In this document: positions 1 to 9,899 of the stretch, one piece after another | Numbering within the stretch: the stretch's first letter is position 1 | Layout: the number at the start of each line of letters is the position of its first letter | NCBI RefSeq assembly: GCF_963675165.1 | Contig: NC_087385.1 | Coordinates: forward strand, 2,976,501 to 3,040,500 | DNA from: Halichondria panicea | Taxonomy: Eukaryota > Porifera > Demospongiae > Suberitida > Halichondriidae | DNA length: 64,000 nt | Reading direction: 5' to 3' | Position numbers and translations under genes: made by a program | Notes under the pieces: model-generated | Seen by the model: the letters and a program-made list of their open reading frames with translations, nothing else | Databases searched by the model: none | What the model was told of the DNA's origin: nothing

Positions 1-260
1 TCTGCGAATACACTTATTTCTACTCTCATTCGCAGAAATTAATAGCAGTCGCTACCAGGCCCACTCTTTGAGGAAGTGCGCCCTGGCATCGATATTCTTA
101 CTCTCTAGCTTCCCTAGAACCTCCCTGAGGTTGTCTACGAAGATCTTGTAGCAATTATAAAACAGTCACTTTTCTTTCGACGATTCTGATGGAACCGTAC
201 CTCGAAGCAAAATATTAAAAATACCACGTGGAAGAGCAGCTCAATGCGCATGTGCTGGTA
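1..260. repeat. Partial copy of a dispersed segment also at 49975-51480
   Basis: Bases about 85-260 resemble 50370-50580 and 51390-51480: the same order of a stretch around CTAGAACCTC, then CAGTCACTTTT, then a CACGTG-containing piece and AGAGCAGCTCAATGC. The first 60 bases also hold a diverged end of the TAGCC repeat family (CAGTCGCTACCAGGCCCACT, compare 34530-34560). Read on the minus strand, both regions could encode an acidic peptide around EVLGKLES/EVLGQLDSEE, so the repeat may derive from a duplicated gene. That is inference. Confidence 0.5.
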
Positions 261-774
261 CCTATTCGCTATGAAGCCAGAAAGGGCTCTCATCTACCTC
301 TATGATGGTTGGATGGTCGTGATATTTTGAACTGGGTTTCTGACAGACTATGGCAAGTCTTTAAGTCTTTTTTGGCAAGTCTTTAACTTTGTGCTTCCAA
401 CTGCAACCATAGGGCCATCATAGAGGTAGATGTGAGCCTCTTCTGGTTTCAGAACAGTGTGCAAGCCTTCTCGACAACGCAATAGAGCCACAGCTTCACA
501 GGAGACAGACTATGGCAACTTCCAAGTCTTTGTATCACCCATGCAATAGAGACCAGGCCATATTTTAAGCTAAGGTAGTACTAGGCTATAAACTAGCTAC
601 TGAGCTCCATGTATTAGTAATGGCTAGTGGAACAGTCACAGCAATAGTTAGTGAGACCCCTCCAAGCAGTATAAAAAGCAGCTTGGACAGGCAAATTCTT
701 GAGAGGAGCTCTGTCTGTACTGTTGAGTATTCCAGTACAGTCACAGACATGATAGAGAATTATGGAAATGTAAC
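261..774. other. No gene recognised
   Basis: Includes a short near-duplicate around 355-390 (GGCAAGTCTTTAA twice) and an imperfect inverted match between CTCATCTACCTCTATGATGG (289-308) and CATCATAGAGGTAGATGTGA (416-435). That inverted pair suggests an old hairpin or MITE of about 150 bp. I see no coding signal. Confidence 0.4.
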
Positions 775-1332
775 AAAGTTCTGTCGTAAAATACTGTGCC
801 GATACGATGAACCAGTTACTATCAATGAATACAAAGAGACATTTACCTAGTACATTCAAATCGTTGACATAACTTTTTAAATGGGTACACAACGAGTCTG
901 CTTTTCAAAAACCAGCAAAAATGAATATTACTTACCAACCTAAAGCCAAGTGGGTTTGATTTTACTTGCATACAATGCCCATGCAGCTACTTAATTAAGA
1001 AAGAGGGAATCATTAATATTTTGGGCTGTAGTCACAGCCTCTCCTTGTAGAAGGTACACAAAGCCACTAGATAGAGCCGAAACGATAACACAACACTAAA
1101 AAACCGCCTTTGAAAGCTTTTCAAGCTCTTGGTGAGATACACAACGCTTCTATATGATGCACAGTAGACGTGGATGCTCAGCACAGGACTAGGAGTCCCA
1201 GTAGGGAGCTGTGAATGATAGTAATGACCATTCCCGTTGGAGGCGAAACACGAATCAACTTTTGGCATTACACAGAAGTGATTGTGCGCAAATGCTCCGT
1301 TTCCCATCCCTCTCCCTTCTTATATCTATGGT
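775..1332. repeat. Dispersed repeat, inverted second copy at 19155-19612
   Basis: The stretch matches the reverse complement of 19155-19612 almost throughout, with small indels: for example ATGAATACAAAGAGACATTTAC, the CTAGATAGAGCCGAAACGAT block, and the TTTTGGCATTACACAGAAGTG to CCCTTCTTATATCTATGG end. Any ORFs in it are shared by descent as DNA and show no protein-like pattern. The family is not recognised. Its right end lies next to the MITE at 1343. Confidence 0.75.
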
Positions 1333-1342
1333 ACAGTATTGC

Positions 1343-1647
1343 TAGACCGGCGGCGACAGCCCCTCGCGTGCGTAGCGCGAGGGACTGGCAAACTGCCTAT
1401 CAGTCACTCGTCTCAGCTGCAACGAGCATTGCAGCCTATCAGATTGCTCAACGTCATATTAGCCCTGTAATTGTAACGGCACTTACACTTCAGGGGATTC
1501 AGTACATTCCATAGTAGCTAAATCTCATAGCAAAATTTAACCACATTATCTATAATGATATTCATGTTTGGTAGTGTTGCATGATCTATACACTTCCGCT
1601 GAGACGAGTGACTGATAGACAGTTGGCCAGTCGCTCGCGCCAGTCTA
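1343..1647. mobile_element. 305-bp MITE with 9-bp target duplication CAGTATTGC
   Basis: Identical CAGTATTGC copies flank the unit at 1334-1342 and 1648-1656. The ends are inverted: TAGACCGGCG at the left against the complement of CGCCAGTCTA at the right. An internal arm near 1370-1417 (GACTGGCAAACTGCCTATCA) pairs with 1597-1640. There is no transposase. Nine-bp duplications are usual for Mutator-like elements, but the superfamily is not proven. Confidence 0.8.
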
Positions 1648-1656
1648 CAGTATTGC

Positions 1657-2038
1657 ACTGCACTGCACTCTCTGCAAACGGTTACTTCAGTCTGTTGTAA
1701 GAACTTTTTGTTGGACTAAACGTATACATAAGCTCAGTGTTAAAGCCTTGTACTTGTCAAGTAAATGAATGAAATGTTCGACATAAATTATACTACAATG
1801 TATATTGTACTGCTATAGATCCTGTAGAAACTTTTCAACAGAAATTCGAAGACATTTGTGTTCATTCCCAATGCTAAGAAGAGCAGAAAACAAAACTAAA
1901 CTAACTCTCTGATAATTATGTTTTTGGTATAATTATTTTTTACTTTGTATATGATTGGCACTTTGTATACGATTGGCTGAGATTTTTGTGGCTGGTTCAT
2001 TGACGACGGAAACAATTATTTTATTCATAATGATAATA
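1657..2038. other. AT-rich spacer, no gene seen
   Basis: The stretch holds a short CACTGCACTGCACT run just after the MITE, otherwise AT-rich sequence with no long ORF and no recognised repeat end. Confidence 0.4.
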
Positions 2039-2043
2039 GTGTG

Positions 2044-2742
2044 CAGTGTGGATTATAAGAAATCTGACAGGAACTGACTTATGTCAGACCATAACCAAAA
2101 TGCTCTGTCATTGTAGTATCTTGTTCTGCCATGACTGTCGCAAGGCCCGACTAATGAGGAAAGTCTAGGGTCTGAGACATGGATCTACCATGCATTATTA
2201 TTTATAGCTCATTGACGTTCATTCTGATAAAATATGATATGACAGTCTAATTATTAATAATTAATATGCACAAGTGAAAATTTAGTCATTGAACCATCCT
2301 ATAAGTATTCAGCCAGTGAAATGGTTGACTCATTTTCATCAGGACTGGTTGTAGAGCTAGATGTGCTTGTTTTGCTCAGATTCGCAACACAGTCATGGTA
2401 TAGTGTTTAGTGATCTTTCTCAAGTTCAATGGACTTGCCTCTTCCTACATAAACTTGTCTCTTAGGCTGTTTGACAGCTAAATGCTGAGAAGAGTGACAG
2501 TTAGAGGGCATAGCTAGCTACTTTACAATCTATTCTTAATTTCGCACGTGGCTATTTAGCTTGCTGAATCAGCATCCAATAGCAACTAATTAGCTTGCTG
2601 AATCAGCATGCATAGGGCGCATCTTGCGCAACTAGATCTCGAGTACTGGCAGGTCATTGTGGCAGCCCAGAGCTAAACTGACCGGTTATTTAGGTTCTTG
2701 GGTTGGTAAATAGCCGAATGCCGACCGTTATAATCCACACTG
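2044..2742. mobile_element. Non-autonomous hAT element, deletion derivative of the 15920-18757 element
   Basis: It begins CAGTGTGGATTATAA and ends with the exact complement TTATAATCCACACTG, and is flanked by GTGTG at 2039-2043 and 2743-2747. Both ends match the complete element at 15920-18757, including the subterminal GCCGAATGCCGACCG block and CAGCCCAGAGCTAA. The interior keeps only the two extremities of the transposase gene: about 2281-2370 matches the 3' end of the coding region (16201-16295) and about 2425-2515 matches its 5' end (18440-18523). It therefore arose by one large internal deletion. Confidence 0.92.
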
Positions 2743-2747
2743 GTGTG

Positions 2748-3333
2748 TCGTACAGGATTTTGAAGTAGAGGGGGAAATAAGTAGAACATTTTGCTAAAAA
2801 AAGGTCAAAAGGTTATTTCAATACCCTGTTAGTATGTAAAATTGCCAGCTATGGACCCCAACTAGTACCTGAATGCACATTTCAGGGGGAGAAATTGGAG
2901 CGTGCAAAAATTGCTGGCTTGCAAGTCTAGTCTAATTTTAACTGCAGTGTAATATTTTCTCTGAACCATGCTTGATAGCCAATACCAGCAACAACCTATC
3001 AACCTATAAATTTTAAACAAACAAGTTTACCTGAATTCCTTAAATCTGTCCGGATTTTCTTCAAACATTTTTCTCATCTGCCAATCTTTGGCAGCTTTGT
3101 AGTGGTTTTCGAGTGCTTTCCACTCGGGAATATCCACAAGAGATGACATGATAAGAGTGCAGCAAAGCTCAGAGGAACACGTACTGTATTAAACTTGCAG
3201 AGCACAAAATTAATAGCCCTTGTTTCTACTCTTGCCCGGAAAGGATCTATGTATAAACCACACCCACGGACAAGAAACCATGTATATACTCCCGGAGGAG
3301 GTTGGTCACGAAGCCAAAAAGTTATCTGTAATG
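2748..3333. other. Spacer, no gene seen
   Basis: AT-rich sequence without a convincing ORF. A GGAGGAGGTTGG motif near 3294 resembles the inverted-repeat end seen at 15650 and 18870, so a worn fragment of that repeat may be present. Confidence 0.35.
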
Positions 3334-6160
3334 TACGGTGGCCCTGAGTGCTACTCCAGTTGGTAGTTGGCAGTTGGTAGTTGGCAGTTGGCAGTTGGTA
3401 GTTGGCAGTTGGCAGTTGCAGTTGGTAGTTGGCAGTTGGTAGTTGGTAGTTCGCAGTTGGGAGTTGGCAGTTGGTAGTTCGTGACCTAAGATGTCAGACC
3501 GGAAGTAGTGCGTGGGCGTATTTTCGTACAGTAATTCAATGGTAAAAAACGGGACCAGAAAGTGAGTGAACAAGAAGGGCTTTCCGCAAGCCCTGGAAGA
3601 GTCTAGCAAAACAACAGCTGTTCCCAAGGGTAAAAAATAGCGTAGAATTTGATTTTTATAACAGTTTTTTATGATTTTAGCATTTGATGCTTGTTTTGTG
3701 TGTGATTTTTTCTTAAAGGTGATCATCATTTTGGCAACCAAACATGAAAATGAACAAAAACACAAGTGAGCATGTCTTTCATCTCTAACTCTCTCCAGAT
3801 TATGCAAAAAGTTGCTACAATAAGCTTTTATTTCTTGCGGAATCACATATTGCATGGATAGATGGGTGGAGCTGAGAATAGAAATGCAGTAAAATCAAGC
3901 CAAGTGTACCAATAGCTGTATTTATTTCTTAGAAGTTCCTAGAAGTTCCTGAAAGTAATTATTGAAGCAATCTGAAAGCCTCTGTTGAAAAGAAAGAAGA
4001 AAGATTGGAGAGAATTCCAGGGACAACAATGTAATCTACCAAAACTATTAAATTGCAAGAACTGATTCAATTTGCACACAAAAAAGACAAGAGTAATCTA
4101 CTGTATTAATTAGAAGCTGTCAACAGAGTTGTATCATAGATTTATAGTTCTATGGCCTTAAATCTACATCACACTAAAAACGAATTATTTAGACCAAATG
4201 AAATTGACAGAAAAGTTGCTTATAAACATCAAGAAACAGATACAAGCGTAAGGTGGACATTGATGAGAGTTCTGAAACATGATACAATATACTGAAAAGA
4301 TAGCATGGTTACTTTAAATCCAAAAGAACTCTCTGAAGCAGGAGACATCATACTATTATAGGGACATCATAAAGATATACATTACAGAAACATTATAAAC
4401 TTAATATAATAGATATCAAATGGTTACAATGTTAACTCCCGAGTCCTGAGTGTCCATTTCATACTTTTTTAAAAGAGAATAGACCAAGCGGTTCAAGCAG
4501 ATATGCTAACTTTAAGATCGTTTCCGGTATTAACAACAAATTTCATAAGTCCCGCCCAAGTACATTAAAATGCGGTAAATTTTTGTACGAATTTTTCCCT
4601 GACTAGTGTTCTTCAAAACGCTGTATCTCTGCATTCGCTTGACCAAATCCAGTGCAGTAAAGTTTTTCTGGTTTGCCTAGAGTGTTCAAAAGAGATAGTA
4701 ATACATAGGAGTTACAAATAGCAAAAATAAAAATCGGTCTGACATCGCTTAAACTTTGCAGTTAGCAAAATAGATCGAATCCATGCAAAACCTGTTTCTA
4801 TAATTCCCCCCTCCCGGGAATATAGGTACATGAGGATTACCTAGATGTGTATATATAAGATTAATATTGCCGTCTTAGATTTAGGCCAGCTAGATGTCGG
4901 TGCCAGTATCATAATTTAAAAGCAGGCTAATTATTGTTGCAAAGTTTACAGGCCAACTACCAACTGCCAACTGCCAACTGCCAACTACCAACTGCCAACT
5001 GCCAACTACCAACTCCCAACTGCCAACTAAACTGCCAACTACCAACTCAGTCTGCCCTAAGACCCCAAATGTTGTAAGATAGGAAGTGCTACAAGTTGCC
5101 TCATGAATGTAGAACAGTTTTTCTTTGTTTCTGATAAAAATTAAGGTTTTTAGAGCTATCTAAGTTGAAATATGTAATAAGAAGACAGTTTAACATACGA
5201 TAAACACTTTAAATTATGAATTTGGGTCAAACTAGCATGAAGTTGTGTAAAACGATTGCGGAAAGTTCGAATTTTTGAGCAAGCTGTTCACCATCGACGT
5301 AGCAAGCTAAAAATTGATTGAACAATTAAGAAGGATCTGAATAACAACATATTCAAGGTAAATGCCATACAAATGAATAGTGTTTGCAAGCAGTTACACA
5401 AACTTTGACATAAATACACAACTTGGCAATAGCATAGAACACATCATGAATGACTTCAAGCCTTCTAGCTTGCTGCTAAGCATGCACATGCATCAGATGC
5501 ACTAGTTGATACTTTAGGCAGTCACTGGTTCCTTTCACATCTGGAGATATGCAGCCATGAGTTCCACCAACCACAGAGATTATTCAGAATGAGCTATCTT
5601 TGAATTTTTGCGCAAGCTCCAGTCCAAACTTGCTGAGTCAATACATTCCATATTGAACTAATTTGTCTCCTAGTAACAAGTTCTAGTTCAGTAAATGGTC
5701 TGTGTTATGAGCTTTGGAAATTCAGAAAAAATCACCCTTCACTACAATCTGGCAGAGTTGTAGGGTGTCATCATCATGAATCTCATTAAAACAATGTTTT
5801 TGTGATGTCATCTTTATGAATACCATTAAAATACTTGTGGTATGTATTTCCTGTCTTGTCTTGCAAATACTGAAAAGTTGGGGGTCTTAGGGCAGACTGA
5901 CTGCCAACTACCAACTCCCAACTGCCAACTACCAACTGCCAACTACGTGTTTGAACTATCAAGTAACAACTGTGAACTACCAACTACGCATTTGAACTAC
6001 TACACATTTGAACTATCAAGTAGCAACTGCGAACTACCAACTACGCATTTGAAGTATCAAGTAGCAACTGCGCACACACACACACACACGAACTGCTATC
6101 AAGTATGAACTACCAATCAAGTATGAACTACCAACTACAGTAGCGCTCAGGGCCACCGTA
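3334..6160. mobile_element. Foldback-like element with inverted arms of 7-bp tandem repeats
   Basis: The left end TACGGTGGCCCTGAGTGCTA is matched by the complement of the right end (TAGCGCTCAGGGCCACCGTA, ending at 6160), with a possible TA target duplication included in the repeat. Immediately inside lie tandem arrays: GGCAGTT/GGTAGTT units at 3358-3480 and the complementary AACTGCC/AACTACC units at 4950-5047 and 5900-5950, followed by longer degenerate units and a short (CA)n to 6136. The arms are therefore inverted tandem arrays, the architecture known from Foldback elements. The 3490-4945 interior has no recognisable protein. Removing the nested 852-bp insertion leaves about 2 kb. Confidence 0.75.
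5048..5899. mobile_element. 852-bp DNA transposon nested in the AACTGCC array
   Basis: The 19-bp inverted ends are CAGTCTGCCCTAAGACCCC and its complement. It sits inside the 7-bp array with ACT on both sides (5045-5047 and 5900-5902). Deleting the element plus one ACT restores the array phase exactly (CCAACT + GCCAAC). No transposase ORF is present, so it is non-autonomous. A 3-bp duplication is compatible with several superfamilies and none is claimed. Confidence 0.85.
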
Positions 6161-6521
6161 ATACTTAGATGATGAGCTATACATTCACTCTACAGCACGG
6201 TAGCTCCTACTTTATAAAGGTCAGAGGTCAGTTTGACATGACAGAACTACGACCTTTTGTGAGAGGTCACCCCTTTTAGGCACTGCACGATTTCTCTGGA
6301 GGGCTAGCAGCAGTAGGGTACCAAGAATCAGGGCGCGATGTGCAGTCAAACTTGCAAATTTACTGCACAAAACATAAGCTCACGTGATGTGACCTTTTGA
6401 CCCTGTCCACCCATGTACCAATAGGCCAGAGGAGGCGCGAAGCACTTAACCTTTGCCCGTTAACTATGGTTGTACAGCGAAGGCGTCATCTGGCGCGAGG
6501 ATATTATGTCATATTTTGACG
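6161..6521. other. Intergenic, fragment of the AGAGGAGGC repeat end
   Basis: About 6425-6455 reads CAGAGGAGGCGCGAAGCACT then TAACCTTTGC, the same as the terminal repeat of the 32191-33956 element, so this is a solo end or truncated copy. The rest holds no ORF of note. Confidence 0.5.
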
Positions 6522-6617
6522 TGCCCCACGTCTCTGTTGCGCTAGAGGTTAGAGGTCACGTGACTGCGGTAAGCTTTTTGGGGGGAGTACTGAGAGAGGG
6601 GCCCTCATTCAGCCGCC
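6522..6617 (+). repeat. Split direct repeat, copy Y2
   Basis: Matches 6792-6875 in the same orientation, beginning TGCCCCACGTCTCTGTTGCG and ending near CCCTCATTCAGCC. A small duplication (GAGGTTAGAGGTCAC) lengthens this copy. It contains the palindrome GTCACGTGAC at 6555-6564. Confidence 0.85.
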
Positions 6618-6825
6618 CAAACCGATAAATCAACATCGTCGGATGGAAAAGGCTCTAACCGATGTGGTGGGGTCTTTTCCAACACTCTGGCGTGTGTGGC
6701 AGATACTGCGCAGGCCAAGCCGTAACGCCGCGGTTCCCCTACGTTTAACTGTACAGATTGTGATATTTTGGCAGTACCGGGTCTAAGCGAATGCCCCACG
6801 TCTCTGTTGCGCTAGGTCACGTGAC
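6555..6825. promoter_or_regulatory. Two GTCACGTGAC palindromes in the retroelement repeats
   Basis: The perfect 10-bp palindrome GTCACGTGAC occurs at 6555-6564 and 6816-6825, once in each Y repeat. It is identical to the bHLH-Zip (TFEB/MITF-type, CLEAR) box. Conservation in both copies partly follows from copying during reverse transcription, so regulatory function is only a suggestion. Confidence 0.4.
6672..6755 (+). repeat. Split direct repeat, copy X2
   Basis: Shares TCTTTTCCAACACTCTGGCG, TGTGTGGCAG and TAACGCCGCGGTT with 10899-11015 in the same orientation, with a deletion in the middle relative to that copy. Confidence 0.85.
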
Positions 6826-6875
6826 TGCGGTTAGGTTTTGGGGGGGGAGTACTGATTAGCCCCTCATTCAGCCCC
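6792..6875 (+). repeat. Split direct repeat, copy Y1
   Basis: Second copy of the 6522-6617 sequence, lying between the recombinase stop and X2 when read on the minus strand. It contains GTCACGTGAC at 6816-6825, followed by a long G run. Confidence 0.85.
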
Positions 6876-6935
6876 AAGTAGTACCACCCAGTGTTACCAA
6901 TTCAGCCTTATGATAATCATGACAATACGAATATA

Positions 6936-7560
6936 TTACGATGCCAACTGCTCGGCCGGGGTCCTGATGTATTGCAGGAAGGCTGCACTCTGCCACAGAA
7001 GAATCAGCCCCAATATGGAAGCTGTGGCCGGCGTAGTCATCCTGTGGGTCACGGAGGGTGCTCTGTATCTGGGTGGTGAACGGTTGCAGGGTCGCCAGAC
7101 ATCATGACGAAGAATCTCTCCTCCCCTGTTTAGCTTCGCCCGATATGATGTGTGCCCTTTCCAAACTGGTTGCATTTCGCGACTTGGACCATGGTTGGGT
7201 TTTCACGCCTCTATGTCCCGGCATGTCGCTGGGTTGTAAGCGGAGAAGAGGTGTTCACCGAGCCGCCGTCGAAGTGATCACCAGTTTCGAGGAAACCATG
7301 AGCTTCTTGTCGTGCAGCTGTTATGTGGAGCATCCTAGCGCCTGCCTGGACCCTCTTCAGGATCGGTAAAGATGACTGCTCTCTTGGGTCCGGGAGGCCA
7401 ATCGATATCTGAGGGTAGCTGCCGAATAGGATTTGCACGTTTGCGGCGCCAGGCCCTCATCAGCCAGGAACGAGACAAAAGAGCAGAGGAGTTGCTCAGA
7501 CACAGGGAATGGGTTAAACACACTAAAACGGACACAGAAGTTGTGGGTTGCTGTTTTCCT
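6936..7560 (-). pseudogene. Tyrosine recombinase ORF of the YR retroelement, frameshifted
   Basis: The minus strand holds, in order and in different frames, several stretches I recognise from YR-retroelement recombinases: a segment reading LPILKRVQAG near 7365, MLHITAARQEAHGFLETGD near 7330, SPLTTQRH, a PTMVQVAKCNQFGKG segment near 7195, and the C-terminal FLQYIRTPAEQLAS ending at 6936. The last is the box that carries the catalytic tyrosine (family form close to YxRYIRTP.E.LA). The enzyme would join the circular cDNA to the chromosome. At least two frame changes and one internal stop make it non-functional. It lies upstream of repeat Y1, the usual position of the YR ORF. Confidence 0.75.
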
Positions 7561-7572
7561 GGTTGAAGGGGC

Positions 7573-8955
7573 GGCGGATCAGGTGGAGTATACGGCACCT
7601 CGCTAATTAGATTCATAAATGAGTGGGCGTTTCACAGGAAGTCACGTGGGCTAACTGGGTGTGGCACTGGTTGTCATGAACACATTTTCATAGAAACAAA
7701 AATAATAAAGTGATTTGGATTGTTGGACAAGTTTACTGAATCATGGAATGAAAGAACACAACACTAAATGAATGAACACAACACTATTGAATGCATATGA
7801 ATGCCGCTGAATAAATGATTGTACCCGCTGTGGACTAGACTGGATATTGAGCAGCAATATCTAATATGATGTTATCAAATGACACTCTGTGGGTTCTCCC
7901 ACTTCTCTCTCGCCACATAAATTCATCCAAGTAGCTGGGTAGTTGATTACTGTCAACCCCCTTCATCCTCTTGAACTTCGTCTTACACCTATTCCAATAC
8001 GACTCGACATGTTGGGTGTGAGTTCCAGTTACAGGATCTACAAATGTGACGGAATGGTTTACAGTGCTGTGGCTGTTTACATTTGGTAAGCTACCAACGC
8101 CATTGTAGGCTGCCCATTGATCTGAGTGAACTATTGTCCCAGGAGCTACATGTGATTGGATAATGGGCAGAAGTGTTGCTGCTGTTCGGTTAGGAACTAT
8201 CTCCATGTACCCTAGGGCAGGAGAAACAGAAACGTCTACTAGTCCAAAAACCCATATCTCACTTGATGTGGCCCTTCTGCTGTATAGCATACAAAGTTAT
8301 AGCAACGTACACTAGTAAATTTTCACCTTAGGTTTATGTCGAAATAGAGATTGGACAGTGACCCCTGGCCCACCTAACACAACCACGGTCTGAAGCAAAT
8401 TGGCTGAGGAGACTTTTCTCAACCACTGGTAAGTATCAACAGCAGTATGCTCCACCAGCTCAACTGCTGATGTAACAGGGAACTCCCAAGCCCACAATTG
8501 AATCAACAGTAGCCATTTCTGTAAAGTTAACTTTGACTTCGAAAAGAAGCTCCCAGCACGGATCGATTTTCGTGTCTTACACTGCCTACACCACCAGCTA
8601 CTTCCATCACTAACATCTCGTCTTGGTCTCTCAACCATTGGTATATTGCACCTAACCATCATCTATATACTATTATCATTGTTTTGTGATGAATCAATTT
8701 ATTATTATTATTATGTTTTTAATTATTGTACCTTGAACAATCACAGCTAGATGCCAGCAGATGTTTCCCCCGAAGATAAGTAATAATTCTATCCACCCCA
8801 CCATACACAATTGGTCCTAACTCCAAGAAGGACATCCTTATAATTTGTTCACCAGAAATAGCCTTCAATTTCGCGCCAAACTACCGCCATGGCTATTTGC
8901 CTCGCCCACTCATTTATAATCTAATTAGCAAGGTGCCGTATACTCCACCTGATCC
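7573..8955 (-). mobile_element. Merlin (IS1016/IS1595-like) DNA transposon inserted in the YR retroelement
   Basis: Perfect 8-bp target duplications GAAGGGGC lie at 7565-7572 and 8956-8963. The inverted ends share about 50 bp, starting GGATCAGGTGGAGTATACGG (left copy preceded by three extra bases GGC) and including GCTAATTAGATT and AAATGAGTGGGCG. The element encodes a Merlin-type transposase on the minus strand. Eight to nine bp duplications are typical of the superfamily. Because it interrupts the retroelement, it is the younger insertion. Confidence 0.95.
7835..8835 (-). pseudogene. Merlin transposase (DDE, ISXO2-like), spliced, inactivated
   Basis: Start chosen at the ATG on 8835-8833, the first in frame after an upstream stop. 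Exon 1 ends at 8732 and exon 2 begins at 8651; the 80-nt GT-AG intron (8731-8652) restores a Cys-rich segment (CDCSRCN... then WWCRQCKTRKS) typical of the Merlin N-terminal zinc finger. Exon 2 continues with AGSFFSKSKLTLQKWLL and SLFRHKPK. A second segment (8290-7835) carries ATSSEIWVFGLVDVS, GTIVHSDQWAAYNG and HVESYWNRCKTKFKRMKG, the DDE region. Two defects are visible. In the family GGPGV.VQ is followed by IDES carrying the first Asp; here VQ runs straight into SLFRHK. Also about 40 extra bases and a frame change separate HKPK from RRATSSE. A GTGAAA...ACAG stretch there looks like an intron but does not restore the frame. Confidence 0.88.
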
Positions 8956-9009
8956 GAAGGGGCTAGGCCCTGTTGAAATAGTGCTGAACTGAGTACTGGA
9001 GATCTCCAG

Positions 9010-9740
9010 TCCGTGTGCTGGTCTAGCCAGGGGACGTGGGAGGGGAACGCGTCCGGCAAAGGAAGGAGCGTCCGGGTCGGACAGGCGGACCGATTAACGA
9101 CTCGAGCTCGCCCATTCTCGCAGGAGGAGGAGGCGTCGGAGCTTGTCAGCTGGGACTCAATTTCGATCCGTCCTCTGTTTTATGAGGAGCGAGAGGTACG
9201 CCCAGGAGGTGGCATTTGCCGGCTCGGGGGGGCCTAGGATGATAAAATCATCCAGGTAGTGGTCCACGTACGGAATAACCAGCTTAGTGGAGCTGTGATC
9301 GAATCCACGTATGTGCACTGGATTGCTTGCACTGGATTGCTTGGAGGGGTCGGTTGTCCAGGTGCACAGGTATGATGCGATACGCTGCCATGAGAGTACC
9401 CCTGCCCATGGTTGAAATACGTCGGGCTACGTCGTCTACCGTTTTGTAGGAGAGAGAGCATAAGGAGGGGTCAACACCGTCGTTGACGCTGGCCCCTTGG
9501 GAGTGGGAGAGGTTGGTCGTGTTTTGCCCCTTTGGGGCGAACCCCATACGGTTGATGTGAGTATGTGGTGGTGTTTGTTCGGAGAGCATTCTACCCAGCG
9601 AGAGTTCCTGTTCTATATAGCAGTCTATCACACCAGGGACAGCGGCAGGTTGGTGCTGTCCCTGCTGTTCCCAATTCCGCACGGTCCGAGAGCACCCGTG
9701 GTGACTGTGCGGGAGCCACGTCAAGGTCCGCTGTATATTG
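9010..9740 (-). pseudogene. Reverse transcriptase / RNase H segment of the YR retroelement
   Basis: Read on the minus strand in shifting frames: INRMGFAPKGQ near 9550, GASVNDGVDPSLCSLSY near 9490, TVDDVARR and a PVHLDNRPLQAIQ segment, then HYLDDFIILGPPEP at about 9265-9225, the YxDD polymerase box, and DKLRRLLLLREWASSS near 9120, followed by a LESLIG...VRPGRSFL remnant near 9060. These are characteristic RT motifs of the DIRS order. At least three frameshifts and small deletions are visible, so it is dead. The Merlin element at 8955 cuts off the rest of the RNase H and methyltransferase-type region. Its neighbours are the gag-like ORF upstream and the recombinase downstream. Confidence 0.85.
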
Positions 9741-9899
9741 GTACAGCTGGCGCCAGTCGGGGGTGAGTGTGCATGAGATGCAGAGCATATTTTATGGTTG
9801 CCTCCCGGCAGTTACACCCTGAGGTGGAATTTATATATCTATGCATGCACTTTTCAGATGAGTAGAATATTAGATGGGGATAAGTGAAAGGACAGCTAT

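Noticed and set aside
3322..3855. 177-residue ORF with a repetitive LPTTNCQ tail
   Set aside because: The repeated peptide comes directly from the 7-bp GGCAGTT array and the rest has no protein pattern.
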